NCBI GenBank assembly: GCA_016165875.1
Contig: JABBOT010000080.1
Location: forward strand, 35,292,364-35,356,363
Direction of reading: 5' to 3'
DNA: 64,000 nucleotides
Source: Acanthopleura granulata
Lineage: Eukaryota > Mollusca > Polyplacophora > Chitonida > Chitonidae
This document shows, in pieces, positions 40,801-51,490 of this stretch (within the stretch, counting starts at the first letter, position 1; every line of letters starts with the position of its first letter). The notes beneath the pieces are model-generated. The model was given only the letters and a program-made list of their open reading frames with translations, made no database searches and was not told where the DNA came from. A program made the translations under genes and the position numbers.

Positions 40801-43614
40801 ATTCTGATAATGAAATATTTGACTTTGGATGCTGCTTCTCCAAAAGATATTATGATTTATTTATTGAAATAACATTTCACACTGTCCTCAAAAATGTTTC
40901 CGGAATACAACGAGGGTCAAATATGTGGGCGGAGGAAACCCGAGAGAATCCGTTAGAAAACACTGTCCTACTATACGTGCACGGTACCTGGCCAAGCCTG
41001 GTCGTGGCCAAACCCAAAAATGTCAAATGAACTGTCGACTGGAGCCGTTGCAAGGACTTGGACGAGTTAGCCAGCAATAGTTTAAAATCGCGAATGTATA
41101 CTATTAGAACCCGAGCCAAAGATATCAAGTCAACTGTCTTTATAAGACCCTAAAAAGTTGGTTAAATGTGTTGGGTCCGCTCGGTGCACCCAAACAATTA
41201 GACTAACAACTTGTAATCGAAAAATCGACTGTTTATATGCGCTTGACCCAAAGTAATCAGGTCATTTTTATGACATGGAGTTTGATCCAACCCAACAGGT
41301 AGAATAGACCTGATGGGAAATTAAAAGGCTTTCCCTGTAAGTGGCTGACTAATTAAATGAACTGTGTCAGTTACATATTATAATCTATCACGCAGTAAGA
41401 ATTCCGTACATTTTCCCCCTGTGCATGAAATTGACACATTAAAACATAATTTGTGAACAAAATGAATCTAGATATCCCCACAAAGTGGTCTGTTTGGCTA
41501 GGATAACTTTATCATTTTATTCAGCACATGAATCATATCTCCAGCTCAGAGCAATAAGATCGAATTTGGCTGGTTGAATTTGTTGTACTCTTTAGTATAG
41601 ACATGTATAGGCGTAGATAGAAAAGTGCTCCATGTAAGTCGAATGAATGGCTGTATTTTTGTCGTTTTCTGTTTCGCGAAGAAGACTATTGGTGTATATA
41701 ATCGGTGTTCTTGTGTGTTTTGTTTGTTAAATTCGGGCTATGGAAGGGCTAGTATTTCGAAATACCCTGACTACTTTAAAATATAAAACGTGACTGGAAT
41801 TCGCCTCGTTATTAATAATCAAAAAGTGTACAGTATGCGCTATGTGAGTATATATGTGTATGTCAATAAAGTGTGTGTTGCCTGTATAGACATTTGACAA
41901 TGCTTTGACAGTAGGTCTCTTGCTGGTTTCAGAGTTTAAAGGCTTGTTTCTTTTTATAGTACAGCAAACATAATTCCATCACGGTTCTTTCATTCCTCCT
42001 CTACCACACCTTGTTTATCGGCCGTGTAGAATTGAAACGGGAATCAGTTTGGTTTGTGTCGCGCAGCCCTAGCAGACTTTTAATTCATTTCTTTCTCATT
42101 TCAGCAGAGCTTGGAGCCGAGTAGATTTTGAAGAAAAGTCAACCGTAAAAATACTTTTAGATCAACCATCATCAAGTGAAGTACGTATATAGCTAGTGAC
42201 ACAAGTAAATACACAAGTACACATTTTATATCCATGCTTAATTTGGCGTGAAGCACAAGGCGAGAACATTATGTCTGCTTTTGAGCAATGTGTTCAGCTA
42301 GGTTTGTGCTATTAGGAATGTGTTATCCCTTAAAGCTGTGCAGGTAGGTTTCATTTGGTTTGTGTAGGCCTATATCCTAAAGAGTAAGTTGACAGAAATC
42401 TCCCATTGTATAAAAAGAACAACAAAGCGTGAATTTCCATGGATGAATTGTCTTTTCGTCCAAACCTGGTCTATTCGACGCAGAAATTTGGAACTTTGAT
42501 TCTTCATGGGGACTCATTTCATGGAAAAACAAGATGTGGCACATCCTTTTTTATTCCGGGATTTAGCCTTCTCAGTGGTGTTCGATAAGCCTCCTAGCCA
42601 GAAGGAATGGGAATCCTTTTTCCACGCAGTGGCGATTCGGGGTTAAGCTGACACAGTATTAGTTTGCCCACAAAACATCACCGTAACTGTATTCATGAAC
42701 AATAGACCACATCTCTTTGACCTGAATTACTTTTGGCGGGAAAGGTTCCACATTGCTATGATCAGACCTAAGGACATATATTGTTGAAAGCGCTAATCCT
42801 CAAGGAATTAAACTAACAAATCGCGCCGACGTACATGAAGTTTCACACTTCTAATAATCCATGACACTTCGGAAATGAAGGGAACCATTCTTTTCCAGTG
42901 GCTTTATGCATGACATCACTAATTCTTGTGTGCTGTTGAATACCACCTTCTCAGATGTTCATTGTGAAAAGTACGCGAGTTAGTCACATCAGGCAAGAAG
43001 CCACTGGAATAAATCGGCTCCCCGGAAAGGAAATTTGCACATGGCGATTAAAGCTTAGCACGCACCGAAAGATTACGATGGAACTCAATTCTACCCGAAT
43101 GTTGCGTCTGGTCAAAAACACTATTGAGGATGTAAACTAACCACGCGACTAAACTGGAGTAGGACTGGAGATTTACCCTGTCGTATTTTCTTGAAGGGGT
43201 CGCACAATTATGAAAGGTTCCAACTGATTTGAAGCGCGTCATGTCTCAAACTTGAATGATCATCAGTCAACAGTTACAGAGGGTTGCAGCCAATCTCCAT
43301 TCAACTTTATATCATGTGACACTTATTCAGAATGAAGGCGGTAGAAAGTTTGCTGTTGCTAAGAAACCCGAAGGAAAATGTTGATGTTGGTTGCCTCTAG
43401 TGGCTACATGTATACACTTCAGTCTTAAAGTTGCATGTTCATCAGTGATTGACACCATCTCCATACAATCATCCGAAATGTGAAGAGTCTTATGTATATG
43501 CCAAGGTTTTATAAGCAGCCGGCCGGAAGTTTCATAACACTCCAGAGCCCTAAGTTCTGCTTTTAACAATTTACATGTATATTCAAGCACATGGTGTGCT
43601 CACTGTGTATCAAC
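37891..43614. other. Non-coding stretch of unknown content
   Basis: No gene is supported. Around 38340-38880 the composition is less AT-rich and both strands are open over 80-150 codons. I see no domain, splice pattern or repeat partner, so this may be an unrecognised repeat. A possible further SINE relic lies near 40850-40930. The remainder is AT-rich and featureless. Confidence 0.4.
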
Positions 43615-44662
43615 TTTGATAACATGGTGACACATTTCTTGATGTTGGACACATGTTTTGTTAGATTCATTTCAGATTTCAATGCTGAAGTCATCAGGGT
43701 AATACTTGCAACCAGGCACCAATGTTCCAGACAAAATTTTAAAGTTACCAAATGACATTTTATAATATTTTTGATGCAGATGAAATTGTTACGAATTTGT
43801 CGTATGTCTACACGACGTTAGCACGTGTATTTTGGAAGCAAAAGAAACAAAAATAAACTTAATTTTGTAGAAAGATCATTTCTACGAAATGATTTCTCAT
43901 TCCATTAAAACATTCTTCGACACAGCAACAAATTATGGAACACAGCATGCATGTCTAATTTAAAATCAAACTCGTATATATCTCACACTTCTGTAGCTGT
44001 ATGTGAAGGACAGTTCTATGGGAAGGCGGTGTTGTTGTTTTTGTTGTTCTTGGGTGCCATATTATGGCGTTCTTCATTTTATTGATCTAGGGGTGCATTT
44101 TTGGATTGAGTAAGCCCCACAGCTTGTAACTACTCATAGGTCATCGTTTTCTTATTTAGCATTGATATGTCCCTAATGGAAAACCCTCAAAAGGCCAGAA
44201 ACCCGGGAGCCGGTCATCTGGATTCCAGTCTGGTGTCTCTTCCACCTAGTTCGACCAACTCTTTTCTGATGAAATTGTTCTGGGACATGGGATTAAATAA
44301 ATATATGATTTGATAAGTAAATTAACACAAGGTCTCGATATTTAAACATAGAAATATCAATTACACTTGTGGTAATGAAGCAAACAATCATCAGTTTTGT
44401 CCACTATATCCTGCTACACCACAGGTAAAAGCAATGCAAACCAAGTTGTTATCGTTTAGCTAATTCATTCCATGCAAATCGGAAAGGGGCCATGCAACCT
44501 TGGCAATTTACAATGTATTTATAAACCGATGTTTGCTGCGGCGAGGATTTCCCAGATTACAACTAACTAATTCAATTATAATGTTAGCATCTAGTATATA
44601 AACGCGTTCAGCTGAAGAATGGAGAAGATAAGAAGTGACAAGTTAACAACAACTTACATATG

Positions 44663-44668
44663 TTTATT
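44663..44668 (-). promoter_or_regulatory. Candidate polyadenylation signal, CAP gene A
   Basis: A minus-strand AATAAA in the context gatctcaataaacatatgta lies about 1.3 kb beyond the distal stop of CAP gene A. The same hexamer with closely matching flanks lies downstream of CAP gene B at 53244-53249. Its conservation between diverged copies supports a functional 3' end. Confidence 0.5.
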
Positions 44669-45242
44669 GAGATCGCATTACACAACTTAGAAAGACACGC
44701 ACAAAGCGAACACACACAGGTACAAACTTTAAATCCCCTTCACAATGGTACAAACGTTGTATGTCACAGCAACAGCGTATTATATATTGAGACAAAAAAA
44801 CAAAACAAAACAAAAACAAAAACGTTAGAGTATGTAATCTTAAATATATTGTCACTTCATCGTCTACTCGACTAATAACTGTATGTGTGTAGGGTGGGGG
44901 TGGGGGTATTTACATTTAATTGAAAATTATCGAAATCGATAAATCTTTTATTGATACCAATCATTGAATTATTGATAGCAATAATTCATTCATCGATATC
45001 GATAAATATTCTGATTGGTTTCCTTTCCAATACATCTTGCAATAATTTTCACTGGAAGTTTTAAAACTTATCCGGAATTAAGTAAAACAAATGAAAATTG
45101 TCAAATATTTTTTAAGTACTATAACTGTACCTGTATCACTCGGGCGGCCATGCTTCCGCCATGAGTGCACTGATATCTGTGAAGACAGCCCTGAGTCCGT
45201 TAGCGTACGTCCCTTACACGATTGACACTTCTACTTCGGCCA

Positions 45243-45425
45243 TTAAAAATACTTACTTTTTCTTTCAGGCTCTGTTAGACACACACTGTAGAAATACGCC
45301 CACATGGTAGTTACGTTTGATGAAACGTTCCTAATATTCGTAAAACTGTCCCCAGGAAATTGGTTGGTACAGCTACGCACACACCATATATTCATTATGC
45401 AGCGCGTTTTGCAGATAGCCACCAT
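45243..45425 (-). other. Possible coding exon downstream of CAP gene A
   Basis: An open frame on the minus strand contains NVTTMWAYFYSVCLTEPER and runs into a perfect donor (aaaa|gtaagtatt). Downstream of gene B, 52810-52979 contains a related segment (AAVYFVYTTCISRPES). The two share the pattern YF-x-Y/S-x-C-x-x-x-PE. Either they are remnants of a third exon type of the CAP genes or part of another gene. No clear acceptor was found for this copy. Confidence 0.25.
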
Positions 45426-45651
45426 TCTACATGTGTAACGGGAACAGGTTTACCATATGTATATATGCTAGCACCACTCTAAAAACTACTGTGGTATACA
45501 TTATTGTGGCAAAAGTACACATCTACATAATTCTGTGTACCACCAATACACAAGCTGTGTAATTTGTGTAATACCTCCACAATGACGTGTCTATCATTGA
45601 TACACAATTTTTGTCTCACTGATGAACATGCATTGTGGACGTGCAAAGACT

Positions 45652-46563
45652 TCAACCGCTACTATGGTGTCAAGACAGAACATTTTGCAAGAAGGTTAGG
45701 GCTCTGTGCCCGGAAACATGGATATATCTTGGGAAATGAGAGGGTTTCCATCTAAGATGAGTGTGCCAGTGCAGCTTGCAGTGCCTATACCAGCAGTAGC
45801 TGGTAGGAATCAGTGGGCAGCGTGTTATCACAGATAACTTTAGGCACTATGCAATATTTAAAAAATAACCGGGCTTCACATTTTGTTGTTATCAAAATAT
45901 TTAACAGATGTAATAGTAATAACAAACTGACAACGAAAAGTCACTGGAATAACATTTCAATGACAAAGCAAAGTGTACCAAATAGTCAGGAGAGACACAA
46001 AGTAGCCACGAGAGATCTTCAAAGTGCCAGCGGCATTTCCATTCCTCTTGGTGTCCGCGTCCTTACCGTTTATCCCTGTTCCACCAATATTCCTGCCCAT
46101 TTCACCCGTAGTCGTGCCGGACTCACCAGTATTCAGCCCCTCTTGACCAGAATTCGGGCCTGTCTCACCATTATTCGTGCCTGTCTGATCAGCATTCGTG
46201 CCTGTCTGATCAGTATTCGTGCCTGTCTGACCAGTACTTGTTTCTGTTTCGATACGATGAGTTTTTCCGTTTCCATCTTCGCCAGCCTCTACATCTGTTA
46301 CAGTGAAACGAAATCTAATAGTATCAATTTCGAATAAACTTTAGGGGACATGTTTAGTCAGGAATTGCTATCATCTTGTAAGAGTTCCGCCAGACGTCTG
46401 CCCAGTTTCCTCCACCGATGAATCTGACCGTCATAACATATTAGGTAAAATAGCTTTGCGTCTTTATTCAGTTTCCTTCAACACTAAAGAGCTCGTGTCA
46501 ATGTCAGAAGAAAAGAAAACAATATTAAGATATGTAAGAGTATTTACAGAAGTATTGTAAATC
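45652..46563 (-). repeat. Tandem duplication, distal copy (CAP gene A terminal exon)
   Basis: This block begins at ttcaaccgctactatggtgt and ends at cagaagtattgtaaa. It repeats almost perfectly at 46600-47466, with a 36-bp unrelated spacer between the copies. Each copy holds one complete terminal exon with its acceptor and stop. The copies differ mainly by two 21-bp repeat units inside the exon. Confidence 0.92.
45957..46294 (-). CDS. CAP gene A, alternative terminal exon (distal, 8 repeats)
   Basis: On the minus strand the acceptor tcactgtaacag is followed by 338 bp: two bases completing a Tyr codon, 111 codons and TGA. The peptide opens VEAGEDGNGK, then carries eight imperfect 7-residue units of the type TGQTGTN, TDQTGTN, NGETGPN. 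It ends NAAGTLKISRGY plus the hydrophobic FVSLLTIWYTLLCH. The repeat looks like a Thr-rich, possibly O-glycosylated stalk. The small-residue triplet, short spacer and hydrophobic end match a GPI-anchor signal. Used in place of the proximal copy it gives a 345-residue precursor. Expression of this copy is unknown; the proximal terminal exon would be met first by the spliceosome. Confidence 0.72.
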
Positions 46564-46599
46564 CGAGTTCAAATGTCAGTGTGACCAACGGTGTAAAAA

Positions 46600-47466
46600 C
46601 TCAACCGCTACTATGGTGTCAAGACAGAACAGGTTGCTAGAAGGTTGGGGCTCTGTGCCCGGAAACATGGATATATCTTGGGAAATGAGAGGGTTTCCAT
46701 CTAAGATGAGTGTGCCAGTGCAGCTTGCAGTGCCTATACCAGCAGTAGCTGGTAGGAATCAGTGGGCAGCGTGTTATCACAGATAACTTTAGGCACTATG
46801 CAATATTTAAAAAATAACCGGGCTTCACATTTTGTTGTTATCAAAATATTTAACAGATGTAATAGTAATAACAAACTGACAACGAAAAGTCACTGGAATA
46901 ACATTTCAATGACAAAGCAAAGTGTACCAAATAGTCAGGAGAGACACAAAGTAGCCACGAGAGATCTTCAAAGTGCCAGCGGCATTTCCATTCCTCTTGG
47001 TGTCCGCGTCCTTACCGTTTATCCCTGTTCCACCAATATTCCTGCCCATTTCACCCGTAGTCGTGCCGGACTCACCAGTATTCGCCCTCTCCTGACCAGA
47101 ATTCGGGCCTGTCTCACCAGTATTCGTGCCTGTCTGACCAGCACTTGTTTCTGTTTCGGTACGATTAGTTTTTCCGTTTCCATCTTCGCCAGCCTCTACA
47201 TCTGTTACAGTGAAACGAAATCTAATAGTATCAATTTCGAATAAACTTTAGGGGACATGTTTAGTCAGGAATTGCTATCATCTTGTAAGAGTTCCGCCAG
47301 ACGTCTGCCCAGTTTCCTCCACCGATGAATCTGACCGTCATAACATATTAAGTAAAATAGCTTTGCGTCTATTTAGTTTCCTTCAACACTAAAGCGCTAG
47401 TGTCAATGTCAGAAGAAAAGAAAACAATATTAAGATATGTAAGAGTATTTACAGAAGTATTGTAAA
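46600..47466 (-). repeat. Tandem duplication, proximal copy (CAP gene A terminal exon)
   Basis: This is the partner of 45652-46563. It starts actcaaccgctactatggtg and ends cagaagtattgtaaa. It has two fewer 21-bp units and a few substitutions. Confidence 0.92.
46906..47201 (-). CDS. CAP gene A exon 5, terminal (proximal, 6 repeats)
   Basis: The 296-bp exon has the same acceptor and frame as the distal copy: two bases of a split codon, 97 codons and TGA. It carries six 7-residue units (AGQTGTN, TGETGPN, SGQERAN, TGESGTT, TGEMGRN, IGGTGIN) and the same C-terminal NAAG... hydrophobic tail. Entry phase 1 matches the exit of exon 4. With this exon gene A encodes 331 residues. The tail would make the CAP protein membrane-attached by a lipid anchor, unlike most secreted CAP proteins; this is inferred from sequence only. 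Confidence 0.8.
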
Positions 47467-48457
47467 AAAAGAATCTTGCGCTGAAAGCTAAACCGCGGAA
47501 GGGACATAGTTTATTATACTTTCTTTCTTTTGATCAATCAAAAAAGAGAATAACATAAGTCTTCTGCTAATGCGGGTTTTTTTTTAATTATTTTCTCCCG
47601 ACCTGGAGATCCCAATCAGAATGCTGATATTCGAAATACAGCTTTCCCACTGGCTTCAGTATCTGGGTAAAAAATAATGGCTCTTTTTTCCTGGAGTCCA
47701 AAGAGAATAAAGAAACTGAAGTCCAGTAAACGTGAGAAAATGATGCTCCGTGTAGCAGCCAGTGAGAAAACAGAAACTCACATATCTACATTTTGATTAG
47801 TGAGCTTTCTGATATAAATAATTTCCCCGAGTTAACAGAATTGTTTTTTCATTCTATATTTTTTTCCATGATCAAAGCAAAACATAAAATGAATGAAACA
47901 CCCGCCCATTCGCGGTTCAGCAGCTATGCATAATTTTGCGCGTTTACAAGTTACATTTATAATGTGTTGATTTTTAGCCGAGAGATGACATCTAAAGCCG
48001 ATTAAGGCCCAAAACGTGTAATATTAGAAAAGATATATGTCATTTAGATTATTTTTTGCAAGATTATGTTTATCGTGTGGAGTATGAGAGCATATCAACA
48101 GTTGCAATCAAAGCGCAACTGAGATACATAGTTGAGTATCAACACCATATACACTAAAGTGGTACATGATTTGGTAACTGGTTTTATTCATTCGTTTAAA
48201 ACATTCACTTTATCTTTTCGTCATCACAATGAAAATTTTTGACTGTTTCTCTTTGCTCCTCTCCGCCTTAATTTCTATACTGAAAAATTTTCCTAGTTCT
48301 TTGGAGGTTTCTGTTGTTTGTCGCTTTTGGACTCTGGTCTTGCAATTATTGACCCAGAACACCCATTTTGGTTGACGGCTGGTATGCGAAGGTGGAAATT
48401 CACATATGGATGAAGAAAAATTTAGACAAATTTCGAGTCGATGATTGTAATACTTAC

Positions 48458-48564
48458 AACACATGCCCATCTTGCATCCGTGACCGCCAGTTGGGTAGTT
48501 CTTTGGATCACACGCCGAACACGGACTCCCCAGCATGAAAGGTTTAACGTTCGCCCAGTTACCC
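48458..48564 (-). CDS. CAP gene A exon 4, Cys-rich module
   Basis: This 107-bp exon lies between acceptor ttactcaag and donor tgtt|gtaagtatt. Its first base completes a Pro codon, giving the domain end GGP-GNW, close to the CAP2 signature CNYxxxGN. Then follows a short Cys-rich module, GSPCSACDPKNYP and GGHGCKMGMC, with four Cys plus a further conserved one upstream. It resembles the start of a CRISP hinge but is too short for a full ion-channel-regulator domain. It exits in phase 1 into the terminal exon. Confidence 0.88.
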
Positions 48565-48705
48565 CTTGAGTAATGTAAACAAGTGCGGTATGAAATGAAA
48601 ACTAAGCTCGATGCTTCATGTTTTCAAGCGAGACCGACAAAACAAAGTGTGAGAGAAAAAGTAACTACTATAACCTGGAAACAATAAAGGGAAAACTGAA
48701 CTTAC

Positions 48706-48827
48706 GGTCCTCCATAGTTACATCCTGTGTATACAGCATTGTTCACCTTCTTGCTTTTGTAGGGAACATCTAGCGTGGGACATCTGACTTTAGCACAGCC
48801 CACAAGCTCTGACTTAGCCCAAACCAC
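48706..48827 (-). CDS. CAP gene A exon 3, CAP domain C-terminal strand
   Basis: A 122-bp exon between acceptor ttgcgtacag and donor gacc|gtaagttc. It opens VVWAKSELVGCAKVRC, completing the CAP1 signature HYTQ-VVWAKS with exon 2, and closes NNAVYTGCNYGG. The Cys pair in GCAKVRC and CNY is the usual CAP disulphide set. Entry is phase 0, exit phase 2. The nucleotide sequence is nearly identical to exon 3 of gene B; the only coding change I see is Val to Met before NNAV. Confidence 0.9.
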
Positions 48828-49117
48828 CTGTACGCAAACACAATCACACCACTAGACGGGTGCTCGGCTCTCGGCACAAGACAAAAGCAACGTTAAATCA
48901 TTTATTATTTTCACCGCTATCCAGCATTCTCTCGGTTTATGCAGAAATCCAATATGAAAGACTACAGGGTAAAGAAGAGCTTGTTGGTTATGTAGCAGGA
49001 CGATGTTAAACAGACATAACGTATATTAATTCTTAAATTTTACGTTGCATGACATGTTAGCATGCATTCATTCATGCATTGGTAGAAGACAACATGATGT
49101 CTTTGCATCACTATTTG

Positions 49118-49270
49118 CATAATATTTAATTATTTGATTGGTCTCCTATGTCATACTCAAGAATATTTCCCTTCACTTCGGCAGCCAGCATTATGGTGGG
49201 AGAAACATGGAATGAGCCCGGAGTGAACCCATGATCATCTGCTGGCTGCTGGCAGACCTTCCCACGTTCT
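49118..49270 (-). mobile_element. SINE fragment in CAP gene A intron 2
   Basis: The plus strand reads tatttgattggtctcctatg, tactcaagaatatttccctt, gccagcattatggtgggaga and agaccttcccacgt, the complement of the main SINE family. It is absent from the matching intron of gene B, so it inserted after the duplication or was lost there. Confidence 0.8.
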
Positions 49271-49684
49271 GCTGTATATTTTCTTACGTTTAGTTTTTAG
49301 GGTTCTTTCAACTAAAGCTGACTAAGAAGACATGGCTCGGATGGGATTTATTAAAAATGCTGCCGTGAAATAAATTATCATCTACATCGCCACTAGTTGA
49401 ACGATCTACAGTATAAGGAAATGTGTTTCTTTGACGAAGCCTGTTCAGATTACACTTGTCTTGGTTGTGCCGAAAAGCGCCATAGCAAGAGGTATACTCT
49501 ATCCATTCACTACAAATTAAGGTGCAAAAGATCCTTGTTGTTTTTAGTCGTGATCCATCCTGATGAGTACTATGATAGACGGTGTATTGTATACTACAGA
49601 TTGTAGAGCAAAGGATCGTGCGTATTACAACATGCGTGAGACTTTGCAGAGGGTTCCATTCTTAATACAATGATATACCCATAC

Positions 49685-49933
49685 CTGTGTGTAATGCCCG
49701 CACATTTTCCCTGTGTCACAGGAGTTCGTCTCGTACGTGTAGTAATTAATCTCTTCATACCAGGCGTCCACGGCCTCCGCCAAACTCAGTTCTTTCGTGT
49801 TGTAATGCAGATTCTCCCCAACTCGTTTATAGGAGAAGTTATATTCTTTATTTATATTCATCATATCACTGTGTTCAAACACACATTGCTCAATGTATTC
49901 TTCGGCCATCCTGGCAAGCTCGGAATTCCATGT
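49685..49933 (-). CDS. CAP gene A exon 2, CAP domain core
   Basis: A 249-bp exon in phase 0 at both ends, acceptor ctcttttgtag and donor cag|gtatgg. It encodes 83 residues from TWNSELARMAEEYIEQC, through FEHSD, RVGENLHY, AVDAWYEEINYYTYETNSC and ending CGHYTQ. These are the standard CAP elements: W-D/N-x-x-LA, the cavity Glu in GENL, and the cavity His in HYTQ. The peptide is identical to exon 2 of gene B. The presence of the cavity His and Glu residues suggests an intact fold able to bind a divalent ion, as known for some CAP proteins. Confidence 0.93.
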
Positions 49934-50025
49934 CTACAAAAGAGAGAAACACTGGAAAGTAAATAATAACAAAATTTGCGAGACAGCAATAATGAAGCAA
50001 AGAAAAAACAGCGACAACGACAGCA

Positions 50026-50073
50026 GTAATAATAACAATAATAATAATAATAGTCGTCATCATCATCATCATC
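50026..50073. repeat. AAT/CAT microsatellite in CAP gene A intron 1
   Basis: A run of AAT/AAC units is followed by CAT units (gtcgtcatcatcatcatcat). The same composite array sits at the same intron position in gene B. Confidence 0.85.
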
Positions 50074-50114
50074 TTTAATTTTGTGCGATAGAGATGAAGT
50101 AAGGTCATACTTAC

Positions 50115-50336
50115 CATATACTCCATGTTGGAAGCATGCTGCATTTCCCTATACTTGTTGTGCTGTAACACACCGGCTTCTCTTTCTGCTGCAGATATTG
50201 GGATCAAGCTACCTGATGCCCGTTTGTGACGGGATAGTCCACTAACTTTCACACCTGACATGGTAGCCATGAAACAGCCGAGGAAAACAAAAATGAGGAT
50301 TCCTTGAAACAGAAGTGCTCTGGACATGTATGTCAT
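50115..50336 (-). CDS. CAP gene A exon 1, signal peptide and CAP start
   Basis: The first coding exon (222 bp, 74 codons) of a CAP-superfamily gene (CRISP, antigen 5, PR-1). It starts MTYMSRALLFQGILIFVFLG, a typical signal peptide, followed by a short propeptide ending in the furin-like site RHKR. The mature chain would begin ASGSLIPIS, and the CAP domain opens REAGVLQHNKYREMQHASN, where the His of HNKYR is a cavity residue. Donor is atatg|gtaagtatg, phase 0. CAP proteins are secreted and occur in venom, mucus, sperm maturation and immune contexts; the role here is unknown. The gene shares its unit with no other protein gene. The last half of this exon matches gene B almost exactly, while the signal peptide region has diverged. 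Confidence 0.92.
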
Positions 50337-50615
50337 GATTTGCTAGTCCAGTAATTTCCTTCAGTGAGGGACTTAAAATGTGGAAGAATATCCTTGGAAG
50401 GGGCGAAAGGAAAGTGGCCCTTCTGTTAGCAGACTAACAAGGATCTGGCACCAAATAGCCGACTGAACGAACAAGTCGACAGTGACTGAGTCCTCCGGAT
50501 CACAAGCATTTATTGTGTTCACAAGAACTTCTAACAAGCGACCTTCAAAATCTATTCCCGTGCGAAACCACGCTCTTTTGCTGGCATACTCCAGTTCAGC
50601 ACAACAGCGCGTGGT

Positions 50616-50670
50616 ATTTTTTACACCGTAGTTGTTGGTGAGTGAGTGTGACAGAGCCATGGTGATTCGG
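50616..50670 (-). promoter_or_regulatory. Conserved upstream block, CAP gene A
   Basis: Block conserved with 58346-58397 upstream of gene B, including gttgttggtgagtgagtgtg on the plus strand and a TATA-like gtaaaaaata on the minus strand. It lies about 280 bp upstream of the ATG and may mark the core promoter or 5' UTR. A second conserved block lies at 50828-50881. Confidence 0.4.
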
Positions 50671-50827
50671 GATGTAATTTTACCTTACTCTAAACCATCA
50701 ACGATTTTCTGAGGTTTGCACACGGGTCCACTGGTATGATCCGTGGATGTAAATTACCCTGACATGTTAGCTAACGAAACGTGCTCCGGACAAAAGCTTG
50801 CTCTGCAGGAAAACAGAGACACTGCAC

Positions 50828-50881
50828 CGACGGAATGAGGCTACTCTGATGCCATTGGTCGCCCTTTCAACCAAATCATTG
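50828..50881 (-). promoter_or_regulatory. Conserved distal upstream block, CAP gene A
   Basis: Contains gacggaatgaggc and tcgccctttcaaccaaatca, matching 58575-58627 upstream of gene B over about 50 bp, while sequence in between has drifted. The plus-strand run from 50857 to 50881 is identical in both copies. This suggests a shared regulatory element about 0.5 kb upstream of the start codons. Confidence 0.4.
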
Positions 50882-51292
50882 GAATGAAAAAATATACATT
50901 TATATAAGTTTTCAGTGTGACTTATACATGTTTAAAAGTTGTTTTTTGGTCTTGGACAAATCAATAACTCATAGAATTATTAATGCTATGCGTTTTCCTT
51001 TAGTTTTTAACGTTATGTGGATATAACCTATGAAAACTCTTTATTTCCGTCACAATTTCATGGATTATTCTGTTCACGGATTGATCTGCTCTGTCCGTAT
51101 GCCAGTACACACCACCTTAGTGGCCCTATTCAGTGCCTTGAGCCCTTACATTTGAAATAAGGACCCTTCACTTGCCTCTTGGTGCAGACCTACTCACTCC
51201 AGGCCTCTAACTTAATCATTGATGTTTAGTCTTCGATTTTATTTAACACCGCCTAGGTGACTATGTATCGCCGTCATTATGCAGCTGGGAAA

Positions 51293-51490
51293 ATTTATTT
51301 ATTTATTTGATTGGAGTTTTATCCCGTACTCCAGAATATTTCACTTATACAACAGCCGCCAGCATTATGGTGGGAGGAATCGCAAGGCCATCCGTAGGTT
51401 GACGTCAGACCTTCCCACGTGCAGCCAGAGAGGAAGCCAGTCAAAGCTGACTTGACCTCACTCTGACGGCGTTGGTGAGAAGCTCCTAAG
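51293..51490 (-). mobile_element. SINE fragment, reverse orientation, at the duplication junction
   Basis: The plus strand reads tttatttatttatttgattg, gagttttatcccgtactcca, gaatatttcacttatacaac and gccagcattatggtgggagg, the complement of the main SINE family. It lies between the end of unit A and the start of unit B. Confidence 0.85.

Larger units (their letters stand above)
43615..51250 (-). repeat. Segmental duplication, unit A (holds CAP gene A)
   Basis: Stretches of this interval match 51832-58900 in the same order and orientation. They include 43860-43920 with 52100-52180, 44663-44720 with 53244-53300, the CAP terminal exons, CAP exons 4, 3, 2 and 1 with their introns, the promoter-proximal block 50616-50670 with 58346-58397, the block 50828-50881 with 58575-58627, and the far upstream block 51040-51200 with 58727-58900. 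Divergence outside exons is substantial, so the duplication is not recent even though parts of the genes are nearly identical. Confidence 0.8.

Noticed and set aside
45813..47244. Two near-identical plus-strand frames (174 and 160 codons) that look like a duplicated gene
   Set aside because: They are antisense to the CAP terminal exons, which have proper acceptors, matching phase and a meaningful C-terminus on the minus strand.
50026..50073. Short regular repeats that could suggest a CRISPR-like array
   Set aside because: They are a trinucleotide microsatellite in a eukaryotic intron with no spacers.
50373..50660. 95-codon minus-strand frame just upstream of CAP gene A
   Set aside because: It is not preserved upstream of gene B, where the region is otherwise similar, so it is probably 5' UTR or promoter sequence.
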